64,000 bases of DNA. It comes from Mycobacterium sp. 236(2023). GTDB lineage: Bacteria; Actinomycetota; Actinomycetes; Mycobacteriales; Mycobacteriaceae. The notes under the pieces were generated by a model. That model did no database searches. It saw only the letters and a list, made by a program, of their open reading frames with translations, and was not told the origin of the DNA. This document shows, piece by piece, positions 30,978 through 39,674 of the stretch (position 1 is its first letter; each line of letters starts with the position of its first letter). Location of the stretch: positions 218,151 to 282,150 of the forward strand of contig NZ_JARSBP010000008.1 in NCBI RefSeq assembly GCF_029623955.1. Direction: 5' to 3'. Made by a program: the position numbers and the translations under genes.

Positions 30978-33329
30978 GCGCCGCTTCCTGCGAAGCGGTT
31001 CGCGGCCTGGCGGCTGCTTGGGCGGGTCCAGTAATGCCTTGCGGTGCTTGACTTTCACCGTCGTCGGCTTCTTGGTGCTGATCTCCAGGGTCTCTCCTGC
31101 GTGCCGAATCTCCAGAGATCCGCCGGGTCCGTCGCGCAGGGTGTAGGTCACCGTTTTGTGGTCGGCCTCGACGGTCACCCGGAAGTTGCGCCAGCATAAC
31201 CCGAATCGCAGCCGGCTGATGCCGCTGGGCAGCTGCGGGTCGAGCGAGAGCACACCCTCGTCGTCCCGCAACCCGCCGAACCCGCCCACCAGCGCGGTCC
31301 AGCTTCCCGCCAGTGACGCCAGATGCAGGCCGTCGCCGGTGTTGTGGTGCAGGTCCCGCAGGTCGATCAGCGCGGCCTCGTAGGCATAGTCGTGCGCCAG
31401 CTCCAGATGCCCGACGTCGGCGCACATCACCGCCTGGGTGCATGCCGACAGCGACGAGTCCCTGGTGGTGCGGCGCTCGTAGTAGTCGACGTTGCGCGCC
31501 TTCTGCTCGGGGGTGAAGGCGTGGCTCTGCCACTGCATCGCCAGCACCAAGTCGGCCTGTTTGACCACCTGGGCCGGGTAGAGCCGGACGTACGGTTCAT
31601 GAAGCAGCAGAGGGTATTCCGTGTTCTCGCGGAAGTCCCATTCGCGCAATGTCGTGAAGCCGTCGCACTGCGGGTGCACCCCCAGCTCTTCGTCGTAGGG
31701 GATGTGCACGGCGTCGGCGGCGTCACGCCAGGCGGCGGTCTCCTCGGTGTCGACACCCAGCTCGCGGGCGGCCTCGGGATGGCGGGTGCACGCTCCCGCC
31801 GCGATCCGCAGGTTCTGCGCGGCCATCAGGTTGGTGAACACGTTGTCCCGCACCACCGCGGTGTATTCGTCGGGGCCCGTCACCCCGTCGATGCGCCATC
31901 GTCCGTACCGGTCGTGGTGTCCCAGCGACAGCCACATCCGGGCCGTCTCCACGAGAACCGCCAGCCCGCACTCTTTTTCGATGGAATCGTCCCCGGTGAC
32001 GATGCGGTAGCGCTCGAAGGCCATCGCGATGTCGGCGTTGACGTGGAACGCTGCGGTGCCCGCGGGCCAGTACGCCGAACACTCCTCGCCGCGGATGGTG
32101 CGCCACGGGAAACTGGCGCCCGCCAGATCGAGTTCGGCGGCACGTTCACGGGCCATGTCCAGCGTCGACGCGCGCCAGCGCAGCGCATCGGCGGCCGCGC
32201 CGGGTGCGGTATAGGTCAGCACCGGGAGCACGAAACCCTCGGTGTCCCAGAAGGCATGGCCGTCATAACCCGTCCCGGTCAGCCCCTTGCCGGCAATGGC
32301 GCGGCGCTCGGCACGGGCGCTGGCCTGCAGAACGTGGAAGAGGCCGAACCGCACAGCCTGCTGGCAGTCGGCGTCGCCGTCGACTTCGACGTCGGCGCAG
32401 TCCCAGAAGTCGTCGAGGTAATCCCGTTGCGCGTCGAGCAGACCCTGCCAGCCCGTGTAGCGCGCCCCGGCGATGGCCGCTGCCACCTGGTCGCGCAGCG
32501 CGGGCCGGGAGCGCAGGCTCGACCAACCATAGGCCAGGAACTTCACGAGGCGAAGGCGCTCACCGGCTTTCAGTCCGCACACCACTGTCGTTCTGGCCCA
32601 GTCGTCCCCGGCGTCGCCACTGATCTCGACGCGACCGTCGACCTCGACGAGGTGGTCCATCGCCACCGCCATGCTGAGGTTGCTCCCCCGGGTCCGGTGG
32701 ATCAGCAGAGCGCCGCGGTCGCTGACTTCGTGCTGGACCGCTTCCAGCGGCTTGTCCAGCACCGCCGCCACCCGCGGATCCCCGGACTGTTTCGGCTGAT
32801 CCTCGTTGGCAACCAGTTCCGATTGCACGGTCAGCAGGACGTCGTCGACCGCCTCGACGACGTACTCGATGGCTGCGAGACCACGCTGGGCCAGCGACAC
32901 GAGCCGCGTCGAGTTGACCTTGACCCGCTTACCCGACGGCGCCGTCCACTCTGCGGTGCGGGTCAGCGTCCCCGCGCGCATGTCGAGAGTCCGTTCGTGC
33001 GAACGGATTTCGCCATAGCGGACGTCGAACGGCTCGTCGTCGACCAGGAGTCGGATGATCTTGCCGTTGGTGACGTCGACGATCGACTGTCCGTCTTCGG
33101 GGTACCCGAAGCCCGCCTCGGCGTACGGAAGCGGACGCACCTCGTAGAACCCGTTCAAGTAGGTTCCCGGCAACCCGTGGGGTTCTCCTTCGTCGAGGTT
33201 GCCGCGTAACCCGATGTGCCCGTTGGACAGTGCGAACAGCGACTCGGTCTGCGGCAGAAGCTCCACGCGCAGCTGTGTCTCGCGGACCTGCCACGGCTCG
33301 ACCGGGAAGGCCTCGTCGGAGATCATCAT
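30960..33329 (-). CDS. GH65 family glycoside phosphorylase/hydrolase (Rv3401-like)
   Basis: The 789-residue protein has the GH65 layout: an N-terminal beta-sandwich (1-270), an (alpha/alpha)6 barrel with HAFWDTEGFVLPVL and the catalytic region GVTGPDEYTAVVRDN (general acid Glu), phosphate-site-like residues around HLASLAGSW, and a C-terminal beta domain with a basic tail. GH65 enzymes act on trehalose, maltose, kojibiose or related alpha-glucosides. Pairing with beta-phosphoglucomutase indicates a phosphorylase releasing beta-glucose 1-phosphate. The start overlaps the pgmB stop by 4 nt. Confidence 0.88.
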   Translation of the reverse strand: MMISDEAFPVEPWQVRETQLRVELLPQTESLFALSNGHIGLRGNLDEGEPHGLPGTYLNGFYEVRPLPYAEAGFGYPEDGQSIVDVTNGKIIRLLVDDEPFDVRYGEIRSHERTLDMRAGTLTRTAEWTAPSGKRVKVNSTRLVSLAQRGLAAIEYVVEAVDDVLLTVQSELVANEDQPKQSGDPRVAAVLDKPLEAVQHEVSDRGALLIHRTRGSNLSMAVAMDHLVEVDGRVEISGDAGDDWARTTVVCGLKAGERLRLVKFLAYGWSSLRSRPALRDQVAAAIAGARYTGWQGLLDAQRDYLDDFWDCADVEVDGDADCQQAVRFGLFHVLQASARAERRAIAGKGLTGTGYDGHAFWDTEGFVLPVLTYTAPGAAADALRWRASTLDMARERAAELDLAGASFPWRTIRGEECSAYWPAGTAAFHVNADIAMAFERYRIVTGDDSIEKECGLAVLVETARMWLSLGHHDRYGRWRIDGVTGPDEYTAVVRDNVFTNLMAAQNLRIAAGACTRHPEAARELGVDTEETAAWRDAADAVHIPYDEELGVHPQCDGFTTLREWDFRENTEYPLLLHEPYVRLYPAQVVKQADLVLAMQWQSHAFTPEQKARNVDYYERRTTRDSSLSACTQAVMCADVGHLELAHDYAYEAALIDLRDLHHNTGDGLHLASLAGSWTALVGGFGGLRDDEGVLSLDPQLPSGISRLRFGLCWRNFRVTVEADHKTVTYTLRDGPGGSLEIRHAGETLEISTKKPTTVKVKHRKALLDPPKQPPGREPLRRKRRSDLQS

Positions 33330-34027
33330 GAAGAGAGCAGCTCCCCCAAGTCGGTGACGACGATATCGGCGCCGTTGTCCCGCAATGCTTGTGACTGTCC
33401 CACCCGGTCGACTCCGACCACCAGACCGAACTTGCCGGCGCGGCCGGCGGCCACGCCGGACAGCGCGTCCTCGAACACCGCCGCCTCGGCCGGTGCCACG
33501 TCGAGCAGTTGGGCCGCGCGCAGGAACGAGTCGGGGGCCGGCTTGCCCGGTATCCCCTCCTCGCGCAGCGTGACACCGTCGACCCGCTGCTCGACGTAGG
33601 TGTCCAGCCCGGTCAGCGCCAGAACTTCGCGGGTGTTGGCGCTCGATGACACCACGGCGCGCCGCAACCCCGCCTCGGCCGCCGCCTCGAGGTAGCGCCG
33701 CGATCCCTCGAACACGTCGACACCGTCGGTGTGCAGCACGTGCTGGAACATCTCGTTCTTGCGGTCACCTAGGCGGGTGACCGTCGCGTCGTCGGGGTGG
33801 ATCGACCGGCTGCCGAGGAACGAGCGGATCCCGTCCTCCCGCGGTTTCCCGTCGACGTAGTTCTCGTAATCGGCTCCCGCATCGAACGGCAGGTTCTGCT
33901 CGTCGAGGCTGTGCAGATACTCGTCGAACATCGCCTTCCACGCGCGCTTGTGCACGCTGGCGGTGTCGGTGAGCACCCCGTCGAGGTCGAAAAGGCACGC
34001 GCGGATGCGATCGGGTAGGCCGAGCAT
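33326..34027 (-). CDS. pgmB: Beta-phosphoglucomutase (HAD superfamily)
   Basis: The 233-residue HAD phosphatase-like protein has motif I FDLDGVLTD (Asp14/Asp16), motif II VVSSSAN, the conserved Lys in GIPGKPAPD, and motif IV VFEDALSGVAAG, matching beta-phosphoglucomutases. It should convert beta-glucose 1-phosphate from the coupled GH65 enzyme to glucose 6-phosphate. ATG 34027 is preferred over far-upstream starts. It corresponds to Rv3400 in the Rv3400-Rv3401 pair. Confidence 0.88.
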   Translation of the reverse strand: MLGLPDRIRACLFDLDGVLTDTASVHKRAWKAMFDEYLHSLDEQNLPFDAGADYENYVDGKPREDGIRSFLGSRSIHPDDATVTRLGDRKNEMFQHVLHTDGVDVFEGSRRYLEAAAEAGLRRAVVSSSANTREVLALTGLDTYVEQRVDGVTLREEGIPGKPAPDSFLRAAQLLDVAPAEAAVFEDALSGVAAGRAGKFGLVVGVDRVGQSQALRDNGADIVVTDLGELLSS

Positions 34028-34053
34028 CACCCACTCATACCCTTTTTCGCTCC

Positions 34054-34059
34054 TAACCT
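34054..34059 (+). promoter_or_regulatory. -10 box for leaderless start at 34067
   Basis: TAACCT is followed by 7 nt and ATG 34067. Confidence 0.4.
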
Positions 34060-34066
34060 GTGCTTC

Positions 34067-34924
34067 ATGCGTATCGGTGTGGTGTTTCCCCAGACAGAGC
34101 TCGGCGGCGACCCGGGAGCAGTGCGGGCCTACGGCCAACGTGTCGAGGAGCTCGGGTTCGCCCATCTCCTTGCCTACGACCACATCCTCGGCGCCGATCC
34201 CACCGTGCATCAGGGCTGGTCGGGCCCCTATGACATCGATACGACCTTTCACGAGCCGTTGGTGATGTTCGGCTATCTCGCCGCGGTGACGACCACGCTC
34301 GAACTGGTCACCGGCGTCATCATCCTGCCGCAGCGCCAGACCGCGCTCGTGGCCAAACAGGCCGCCGAGGTCGACCTGCTCAGCGGCGGTCGGCTGCGGT
34401 TCGGGCTGGGCCTGGGCTGGAACGCCGTCGAGTACGAGGCGCTCGGTGAGCGCTTCGACAACCGCGGCAGGCGCTCCGAGGAACAGATCGATCTGCTCCG
34501 GCGGCTGTGGACGCAGCGGTCGGTGACGTTCGACGGCCGGTACCACCGGGTGACCGGTGCCGGAATCGCGCCGCTACCGGTGCAGCGGCCCATCCCGTTG
34601 TGGATCGGCGCCGCGGTCCGACGGGGTTACGAACGGGCCGGCCGGCTGGCCGACGGCTGGTTCCCGATGCATTCACCGGGCCCCAAGCTGGACGAGGCGA
34701 AGGCGATCGTCGACGCCGCAGCACGCGAAGCGGGTCGTGACCCGGCACAGATCGGGATGGAGGGGCGCGTCACCTGGCAGGGCGACCACGACCGCGCGGC
34801 CGCGGACATCGCGGCATGGGCGGCCTTCGGCGCGACCCACCTGTCGGTGAACACGATGGGCGCCGGCCTGCGGACCGTCGACGATCACCTGGCGGTTCTG
34901 GAGGCGACCGCCGAGTACATCTAG
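34067..34924 (+). CDS. LLM-class F420-dependent oxidoreductase
   Basis: The 285-residue TIM-barrel protein resembles bacterial luciferase-like F420 enzymes (TIGR03619 type). It has MRIGVVFPQTELGG at the start, a cofactor region with TGVIILPQRQTALVAKQAAE, LRFGLGLGWNAVEYEALG, and a closing RPIPLWIGAA and RADGWFPM-like segment. Such enzymes transfer hydride between F420 and organic substrates or act as monooxygenases. No substrate clue comes from neighbours. It converges with the rhomboid gene with 4 nt overlap. Confidence 0.87.
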   Translation: MRIGVVFPQTELGGDPGAVRAYGQRVEELGFAHLLAYDHILGADPTVHQGWSGPYDIDTTFHEPLVMFGYLAAVTTTLELVTGVIILPQRQTALVAKQAAEVDLLSGGRLRFGLGLGWNAVEYEALGERFDNRGRRSEEQIDLLRRLWTQRSVTFDGRYHRVTGAGIAPLPVQRPIPLWIGAAVRRGYERAGRLADGWFPMHSPGPKLDEAKAIVDAAAREAGRDPAQIGMEGRVTWQGDHDRAAADIAAWAAFGATHLSVNTMGAGLRTVDDHLAVLEATAEYI

Positions 34925-35781
34925 AGCCCCATCAGCGCCCGCAGGTCGGCCGTGCGCCAGACGATCAGCCCGACGAACACGACCACCAGCGCTGCCACCG
35001 CACCGCCCTGCACGAGGTTGCGCCGTTCGCGCGGTGCGTAGGCGAACGCGGCGGCCACCAGCGCGCCCGTGACCAGGCCGCCGATATGGCCCTGCCAGCT
35101 GATGTTCTGCGACGTGATCAGCGGATAGACGAAGGTGAAGACCAGGTTCAGGCCGATGATCATCATGACCGAACGCACGTCCATGTTGAGCCGCTTGCCC
35201 ACGACGAACATCGCGCCGAACAACCCGAACACGGCACCGGACGCGCCGGCCGTCAGCGCGTTGAGCGTCAGCAGATAGACGAGCACCGAACCGCCGAGCG
35301 CGCTGAGCAGGTACAGGCCGATATAGCGCACCCGGCCCAGAGCGATCTCCAGCGGCGGACCGACGAAGTACAGCGCCAGCATGTTGAACGCGATGTGGGT
35401 CAGCCCGAAGTGCAGGAACGCCGACGTCAGCAGCCGGTAGAACTCGCCATCGGCGACCGCCGGGGACCAGAGCCCCAGCGCGCGCTCCAGGTCCGGCGAG
35501 GCCATCTGCAGCCCGAACATCAGCACGTTGACGGCGATCAGCACGTACGTGACGACCGGGGTCATCGTCCTGGGGCGCTGGGCGCCGAACACATTGGTCG
35601 CCTGCCGCACCGATCGGGCGCCCTCGCCGACGCAGTCGGCGCACTGATGCCCGACGGCGGCGTCGCGCATGCACTCCGGGCAGATGAAGCGGTTGCAGCG
35701 GGTGCAGCGAACATAGGTCTGGCGGTCGGGATGGCGATAGCAGGTCGGGACCTGCTGCTGCGGCGGGAAGGGCTGGCCCAT
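34921..35781 (-). CDS. Rhomboid intramembrane serine protease with N-terminal zinc-ribbon-like region
   Basis: The 286-residue protein has an N-terminal Cys/His-rich domain (residues 14-50; CYRHPDR, CTRCNRFICPECM, HQCADC) likely to bind zinc. A six-helix rhomboid core follows, with catalytic Ser181 in GASGAVFG and His232 in GHIGG, and the L1-loop and HxxxN signature LTHIAFNMLAL. It cleaves transmembrane substrates. It resembles Rv0110 of M. tuberculosis. The VOC gene ends 1 nt upstream, making a likely three-gene transcript with the nitroreductase. Confidence 0.92.
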   Translation of the reverse strand: MGQPFPPQQQVPTCYRHPDRQTYVRCTRCNRFICPECMRDAAVGHQCADCVGEGARSVRQATNVFGAQRPRTMTPVVTYVLIAVNVLMFGLQMASPDLERALGLWSPAVADGEFYRLLTSAFLHFGLTHIAFNMLALYFVGPPLEIALGRVRYIGLYLLSALGGSVLVYLLTLNALTAGASGAVFGLFGAMFVVGKRLNMDVRSVMMIIGLNLVFTFVYPLITSQNISWQGHIGGLVTGALVAAAFAYAPRERRNLVQGGAVAALVVVFVGLIVWRTADLRALMGL

Positions 35782-35782
35782 A

Positions 35783-36190
35783 TCAGAGGGTTCCGAACAG
35801 TTCGATGTGGTTGCCGTCGGGATCCGCGACGAACATCCAGCCCATCCCCGGTACCGGCGCGAACTCGGTCACGGGTTCGACGACCTCGTACTCGGAGGCC
35901 TCGAACGCCTCGCCGACAGCACGCAGCCCGGTCACGCCGATCGTGAAATATCGCAGGCCCGCCTGCGCGCGCCCACCGCCCGGCGCGGCAGGAGCCGGCG
36001 GCGGCGTGGTGTAGGTGACGAGCTTGAGCACACTGCCACCGAGCGAGTACCGGCGCTGCGAGCCGCCGTCGAACTCGATCTCACCCTGCGGCTCGAGTTC
36101 CAGAAAGCCCTCGTAGAAGGCGACCATCGGAGCCAGATCGGTGGTGACGAGCCCGACTTCGATGCCGGGCGACAGCAGGTCAAGTTTCAC
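35783..36190 (-). CDS. VOC-family (glyoxalase-like) protein
   Basis: The 135-residue protein shows the paired beta-alpha-beta-beta-beta VOC fold: EVGLVTTDLAPMVAFYEGFL at the start and FVADPDGNHIELFGTL at the end, whose His and Glu are typical metal ligands. Members include glyoxalase I, dioxygenases and resistance proteins; the exact activity is unknown. GTG 36190 lies inside the nitroreductase 3' end (11-nt overlap), so they are co-translated. Confidence 0.82.
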   Translation of the reverse strand: MKLDLLSPGIEVGLVTTDLAPMVAFYEGFLELEPQGEIEFDGGSQRRYSLGGSVLKLVTYTTPPPAPAAPGGGRAQAGLRYFTIGVTGLRAVGEAFEASEYEVVEPVTEFAPVPGMGWMFVADPDGNHIELFGTL

Positions 36191-36839
36191 GGGTCCACTG
36201 TATGGGGCGGTCCCACACGTCGGCGTTGACAGCATGCTCGACGGGTCTGCGGCGCAGCGGGCCGTGCTTGCCCTTCGGCCAGCCGACGACGATGTGGCCG
36301 GCCAGCATCCAGTCGTCGGGTACCCCGACGGCGTCGCGCAGCACCTGTTCGCCGTCGTAGGACGCCCAACTCGTCAGGCAGGCTCCCAGTCCCTGCGCCC
36401 GTGCGGCCAGCAGGAAGTTCTGCATCGCCGGAAAGATCGATCCGCCGAGCAGCAGTTCCGACGCCGTCGGGAAACGCTTCTGCGCGAACAGCACCGACGT
36501 GAACTCCCCGGCCCGGTCGTGCAGCTCGTAGGTGGCCCGGGCATTGCGGGCCCGCAGGCTGTCGTCGTCGGGAGCGGGCCGGGTCATCCCGTAGACGGGT
36601 TCGATGACCGCGAGCGCGTGCGCGGCGGCTTTCGCGACGACCGCGCGCTGCTCGTCCGAGCGCAGCACGACGAACCGCCACGACTGCGCGTTGGCTCCCG
36701 AGGGTGCCCAGGTGGCGGCCTCCAGGCAGCGCCGCAGCGTCGCATCTTCGACGGGCTCGTCGGTGAACCGCCGGATGGTGCGGGCCGTCGACATCGTCTC
36801 CCACACATCGTGGGTCGGGGCGCGCTCGACTTCAGACAT
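36180..36839 (-). CDS. Nitroreductase-family FMN oxidoreductase
   Basis: The 219-residue protein has the nitroreductase FMN-binding pattern: ARTIRRFTDEPVEDATLRRC near the N-terminus, ATWAPSGANAQSWRFVV, then GGSIFPAMQNFLLAARAQGL and GHIVVGWPKG. Enzymes of the family reduce nitro groups, quinones or flavins using NAD(P)H. ATG 36839 is supported by a TAGCTT -10 box 7 nt upstream. It is first in a run with VOC and rhomboid genes. Confidence 0.88.
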   Translation of the reverse strand: MSEVERAPTHDVWETMSTARTIRRFTDEPVEDATLRRCLEAATWAPSGANAQSWRFVVLRSDEQRAVVAKAAAHALAVIEPVYGMTRPAPDDDSLRARNARATYELHDRAGEFTSVLFAQKRFPTASELLLGGSIFPAMQNFLLAARAQGLGACLTSWASYDGEQVLRDAVGVPDDWMLAGHIVVGWPKGKHGPLRRRPVEHAVNADVWDRPIQWTRET

Positions 36840-36846
36840 GACACAG

Positions 36847-36852
36847 AAGCTA
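36847..36852 (-). promoter_or_regulatory. -10 box for leaderless nitroreductase transcript
   Basis: On the minus strand TAGCTT is followed by 7 nt and ATG 36839. Confidence 0.4.
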
Positions 36853-37145
36853 TCTGACGTAACGGCCGATAACGATTGGGCAACGACCCACATCACGATC
36901 AATTAAGCACAACTGGCAAACCTTCAGAGACTTCACAGTTTTGGCGCGTGAATTTCGTTGACAGCGAACAGTTTCGCCGAGAATGAGGCCGATATCACGC
37001 CCTTCGGGCGTAACACTTCCGCGGTGTCACATGTGGCCTCCGCAGGCGACGTTTGGGCCCCTCAGATCTCGGCTACCTTGGTTTTCGTCGGGGATTGTAG
37101 AAATCGATCCACCATCAATCACCAACATGAGGGACCACATTCATC
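36853..37145. other. Divergent intergenic region upstream of the hemophore
   Basis: This AT-richer stretch of about 290 nt has no credible gene. It contains a consensus -35-like TTGACA at 36958-36963 with only a weak -10 (GAGAAT), a hairpin ACGCCC-TTC-GGGCGT at 36997-37011, and a TACCTT -10-like box at 37074-37079 that would give a leader of about 60 nt for the hemophore. I looked for an IdeR (iron) box of the TTAGGTTAGCC type and did not find one. Confidence 0.35.
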
Positions 37146-37556
37146 ATGAGTTTCACTGGTATCACCACGCAGAAGAAGAACCGCGTCGTGGCCGGCGTCG
37201 GGGCGGCCTGTCTGTTCGGCGGTCTCGCCGTAGCAACCGTCGCGGCACCTGTGGCCTCGGCACAGCCGGCCGGGTGCTCGGCCAGCGACCTGACCGGGAC
37301 CGTCAGCTCCGTGACCGCGACCGCGCGGCAGTACCTCGACGCGCATCCGGGTGCCAACCAGGCCGTCACCGCGGCGATGAGCCAGCAGCGGCCCGAGGCA
37401 GAGGCGAATCTGCGTGGGTACTTCACCGCCAACCCCGGTGAGTATTACGACCTGCGCGGCATCCTGGCACCGCTCGGCGATGCGCAGCGCAACTGCAACG
37501 TGACCGTGCTGCCGCCGGATCTGCAGTCGGCCTACAACTCGTTCATGGCCGGTTGA
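37146..37556 (+). CDS. Secreted heme-binding protein (mycobacterial hemophore, Rv0203-like)
   Basis: The 136-residue exported protein equals M. tuberculosis Rv0203 in length. A signal peptide (about 1-39, ending VASA) precedes a small helical MHB domain: CSASDLTGTVSSVTATARQY, LDAHPGANQAVTAAM, YFTANPGEYYDLRGILAPL. Two Cys (44 and 117) can form the single disulfide. Tyr63 and His67 reproduce the Tyr-x3-His heme ligand spacing of Rv0203; the third reported ligand His is replaced by an aromatic residue around 93. It should capture heme outside the cell for MmpL-type uptake. Membrane partners are not in the window. Confidence 0.88.
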   Translation: MSFTGITTQKKNRVVAGVGAACLFGGLAVATVAAPVASAQPAGCSASDLTGTVSSVTATARQYLDAHPGANQAVTAAMSQQRPEAEANLRGYFTANPGEYYDLRGILAPLGDAQRNCNVTVLPPDLQSAYNSFMAG

Positions 37557-37583
37557 TCTCGCGAGCAATTAGACTCGCTTCCT

Positions 37584-38075
37584 ATGAGGTCGACGAAACC
37601 AGCCGTGCTCGCTGCGGCCCTGGTGGTCGGCTGGTGCGTGGCAGCCCCCGTCGCGGGAGCTCAACCGGCTCCAAGCCCCGCACCGGCTCCCCCACCGGGT
37701 CCTGCCGAGGCGGCGCCCGGAGCACCCGCAGCACCCGCTGAGGGGCTCAAGACGGTGATCGACGCCGACGGCACCTACGCCGTCGGCGCCGACATCGCCC
37801 CTGGCGTGTACCAGTCGGCGGGGCCGGTCGAGGGCGGTGCCTGCTACTGGAAGCGCACCGCCGGCGACCAACTGGTCGACAATCGCCTGACGAAAAAGCC
37901 GTCGTTCGTGCAGATCATGCCGACCGACACCTCCTTCACCACCAGCGACTGCCAGGCCTGGCAGATGACGAACACACCGATGCCGCCCGAGCCCGGGCCC
38001 GGCTCATTGCTGGGTGAACTGACCCAGGCAATCGGCAGCGGCATGTTCAGTGGAGGGCCGCCGCCCCCGCCGTGA
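37584..38075 (+). CDS. Secreted Pro/Ala-rich protein with C-terminal beta domain
   Basis: The 163-residue protein has a signal peptide (cleaved near AGA, residue 26), a Pro/Ala linker (27-52), and a domain with the recurring actinobacterial pattern DGTYAVGADIAPGVYQSAG...CYWKR. This pattern is found in many exported lipoproteins and wall proteins of unknown role. The two Cys (in CYWKR and SDCQAW) may pair. It starts 27 nt after the hemophore and overlaps the esterase start by 4 nt, so the three genes form one unit. A TAGACT box at 37570 may give an extra start. Confidence 0.7.
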   Translation: MRSTKPAVLAAALVVGWCVAAPVAGAQPAPSPAPAPPPGPAEAAPGAPAAPAEGLKTVIDADGTYAVGADIAPGVYQSAGPVEGGACYWKRTAGDQLVDNRLTKKPSFVQIMPTDTSFTTSDCQAWQMTNTPMPPEPGPGSLLGELTQAIGSGMFSGGPPPPP

Positions 38076-39250
38076 CAGAGCTCACCGAGATCACCGCGGT
38101 CGGCATCGAGGACCACTCCGCCGTCGATCCCGCGGCGATCGAGCGCATCTGGCAAGCCGCCACACACTGGTATCGGGCGGGTATGCAGCCCGCCATCCAG
38201 GTGTGTCTGCGCCGCGACGGCAAGGTGATCCTCGACCGTGCGATCGGATACGCCTGGGATGACGTCCCGGTGTCCACGAAGACTCCGTTCTGCGTGTATT
38301 CCGCGGCGAAGGCCATCACGACGACCGTGGCGCACATGCTCGTCGAGCGCGGCGCGTTCTCCCTCGACGACCGGGTGTGTGAATACCTGCCGACGTACAC
38401 GAGCCACGGCAAGGACCGCACGACGATCCGGCACGTGATGACCCACAGCGCGGGTATCCCGTTCGCGACGGGCCCGAAGCCCGATCTCAAGCGGATGGAC
38501 GACAGCGAGTACACCCGCGAGATGCTGGGCCGGATGAAGCCGGTGTACCCGCCGGGCCTGGTTCACATCTACCACGGATTGACGTGGGGTCCGCTGATGC
38601 GTGAAATCATCTCCGCCGCAACGGGACGCAGCATCCGCGACATTCTCGCTGACGAGATCCTAACCCCGCTCGGGTTCCGGTGGACCAATTACGGCGTTGC
38701 GCCACAGGATGTTCCACTGGTTGCGCCCAGCCACGTCACAGGCAAGCCACTGCCGGCGCCGATCGCCAAAGCATTCAAGATCGCGGTCGGCGGGACGCCG
38801 CAGAAGATCATCCCGTTCTCGAACACGCCCCGGTTCCTCACCGGGGTCATCCCGTCGTCGAACACGGTGTCCAACGCCAACGAGCTGTCCCGGTTCGCCG
38901 AGATCCTGTGCCGCGGCGGCGAACTCGACGGTGTGCGCGTGCTCTCGCCGGAGACGTTGCGGGCGGCGACCGCCGAGGCCCGCAGGCTGCGGCCTGATCT
39001 CGCCACGGGGTTGGCCCCGATGCGGTGGGGCACCGGATACATGTTGGGGTCCAAGCGTTTCGGGCCATTCGGCCGCGACGCCGCCGGCGCGTTCGGCCAC
39101 ACCGGGCTGACCGACATCGCGGTGTGGGCCGATCCCGACCGCGCGCTGTCGGTCGCGGTGGTCAGCAGCGGAAAGCCCGGCGCGCATCGCGAGGCGAAGC
39201 GATACCCGCAGCTTCTCGACCGCATCAACGCCGAGATACCGAGAGTCTGA
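38072..39250 (+). CDS. Beta-lactamase-fold serine esterase (class C type)
   Basis: The 392-residue protein is a serine hydrolase of the EstB/class C family: SAAK (SxxK motif; Ser nucleophile and Lys base, about residues 77-80), the Tyr in HIYHGLTWG, and the HTGLTDI motif near residue 348. There is no signal peptide, so it is cytoplasmic. Mycobacteria have several such Lip-type esterases. GTG 38072 overlaps the secreted protein's stop. Substrate unknown. Confidence 0.85.
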   Translation: MTELTEITAVGIEDHSAVDPAAIERIWQAATHWYRAGMQPAIQVCLRRDGKVILDRAIGYAWDDVPVSTKTPFCVYSAAKAITTTVAHMLVERGAFSLDDRVCEYLPTYTSHGKDRTTIRHVMTHSAGIPFATGPKPDLKRMDDSEYTREMLGRMKPVYPPGLVHIYHGLTWGPLMREIISAATGRSIRDILADEILTPLGFRWTNYGVAPQDVPLVAPSHVTGKPLPAPIAKAFKIAVGGTPQKIIPFSNTPRFLTGVIPSSNTVSNANELSRFAEILCRGGELDGVRVLSPETLRAATAEARRLRPDLATGLAPMRWGTGYMLGSKRFGPFGRDAAGAFGHTGLTDIAVWADPDRALSVAVVSSGKPGAHREAKRYPQLLDRINAEIPRV

Positions 39251-39251
39251 A

Positions 39252-39674
39252 CTAGCGCAGCTTCTCGCCGTAGACCCGCTCGACGGTCAACGTCATCAGA
39301 ACCCTGCGATCGGACACCATGACCGACCGGTACTCGTCCCAGTCCGGGTGTTCGCCTGCGGCGCTTCGGTAATAGTCGACCAGCGCTTCGACCTCGGGAC
39401 CGTTCGGCTCGCTACCCGGGCCGGTCAGCGTGACCGGTCCTTCGGCGGTGGCCCACGCCCAGCCGTCGGTGCTGGTGACCTCCAGTGCGGCGCGCGGATC
39501 GCGGCGCAGATTGGTCGTCTTGGCGCGCCCCTCCGTCATCGACACGTAGATGACGCCGGCATCACGGTCGTAGAACGGCGTCACCGGCGAGAGCTGCGGC
39601 ACCCCGCTGGACTTGATCGTGGCCAGCACACCGAGCCGCGCGGAAGCCAGCAGTTCGTGCGGGTCAAAACTCAT
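39252..39674 (-). CDS. F420-dependent PPOX-class oxidoreductase (Rv1155-like)
   Basis: The 140-residue split-barrel protein strongly resembles Rv1155: LLASARLGVLATIKSSGVPQ, the phosphate-binding GRAKTTNLRRDPRAALEV, and AAGEHPDWDEYRSVMVSDRR. Rv1155 binds F420. It overlaps the upstream oxidoreductase by 4 nt and closes a four-gene operon starting with the glutaminyl cyclotransferase. Only 1 nt separates its stop from that of the convergent esterase. Confidence 0.87.
   Translation of the reverse strand: MSFDPHELLASARLGVLATIKSSGVPQLSPVTPFYDRDAGVIYVSMTEGRAKTTNLRRDPRAALEVTSTDGWAWATAEGPVTLTGPGSEPNGPEVEALVDYYRSAAGEHPDWDEYRSVMVSDRRVLMTLTVERVYGEKLR

Noticed and set aside
31323..33209. A 628-codon plus-strand frame opposite the GH65 gene
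   Set aside because: Shadow of a gene with clear GH65 motifs.
36997..37011. Hairpin ACGCCC-TTC-GGGCGT as an intrinsic terminator
   Set aside because: No T-tract follows and it lies between divergent genes, so termination is not needed there.
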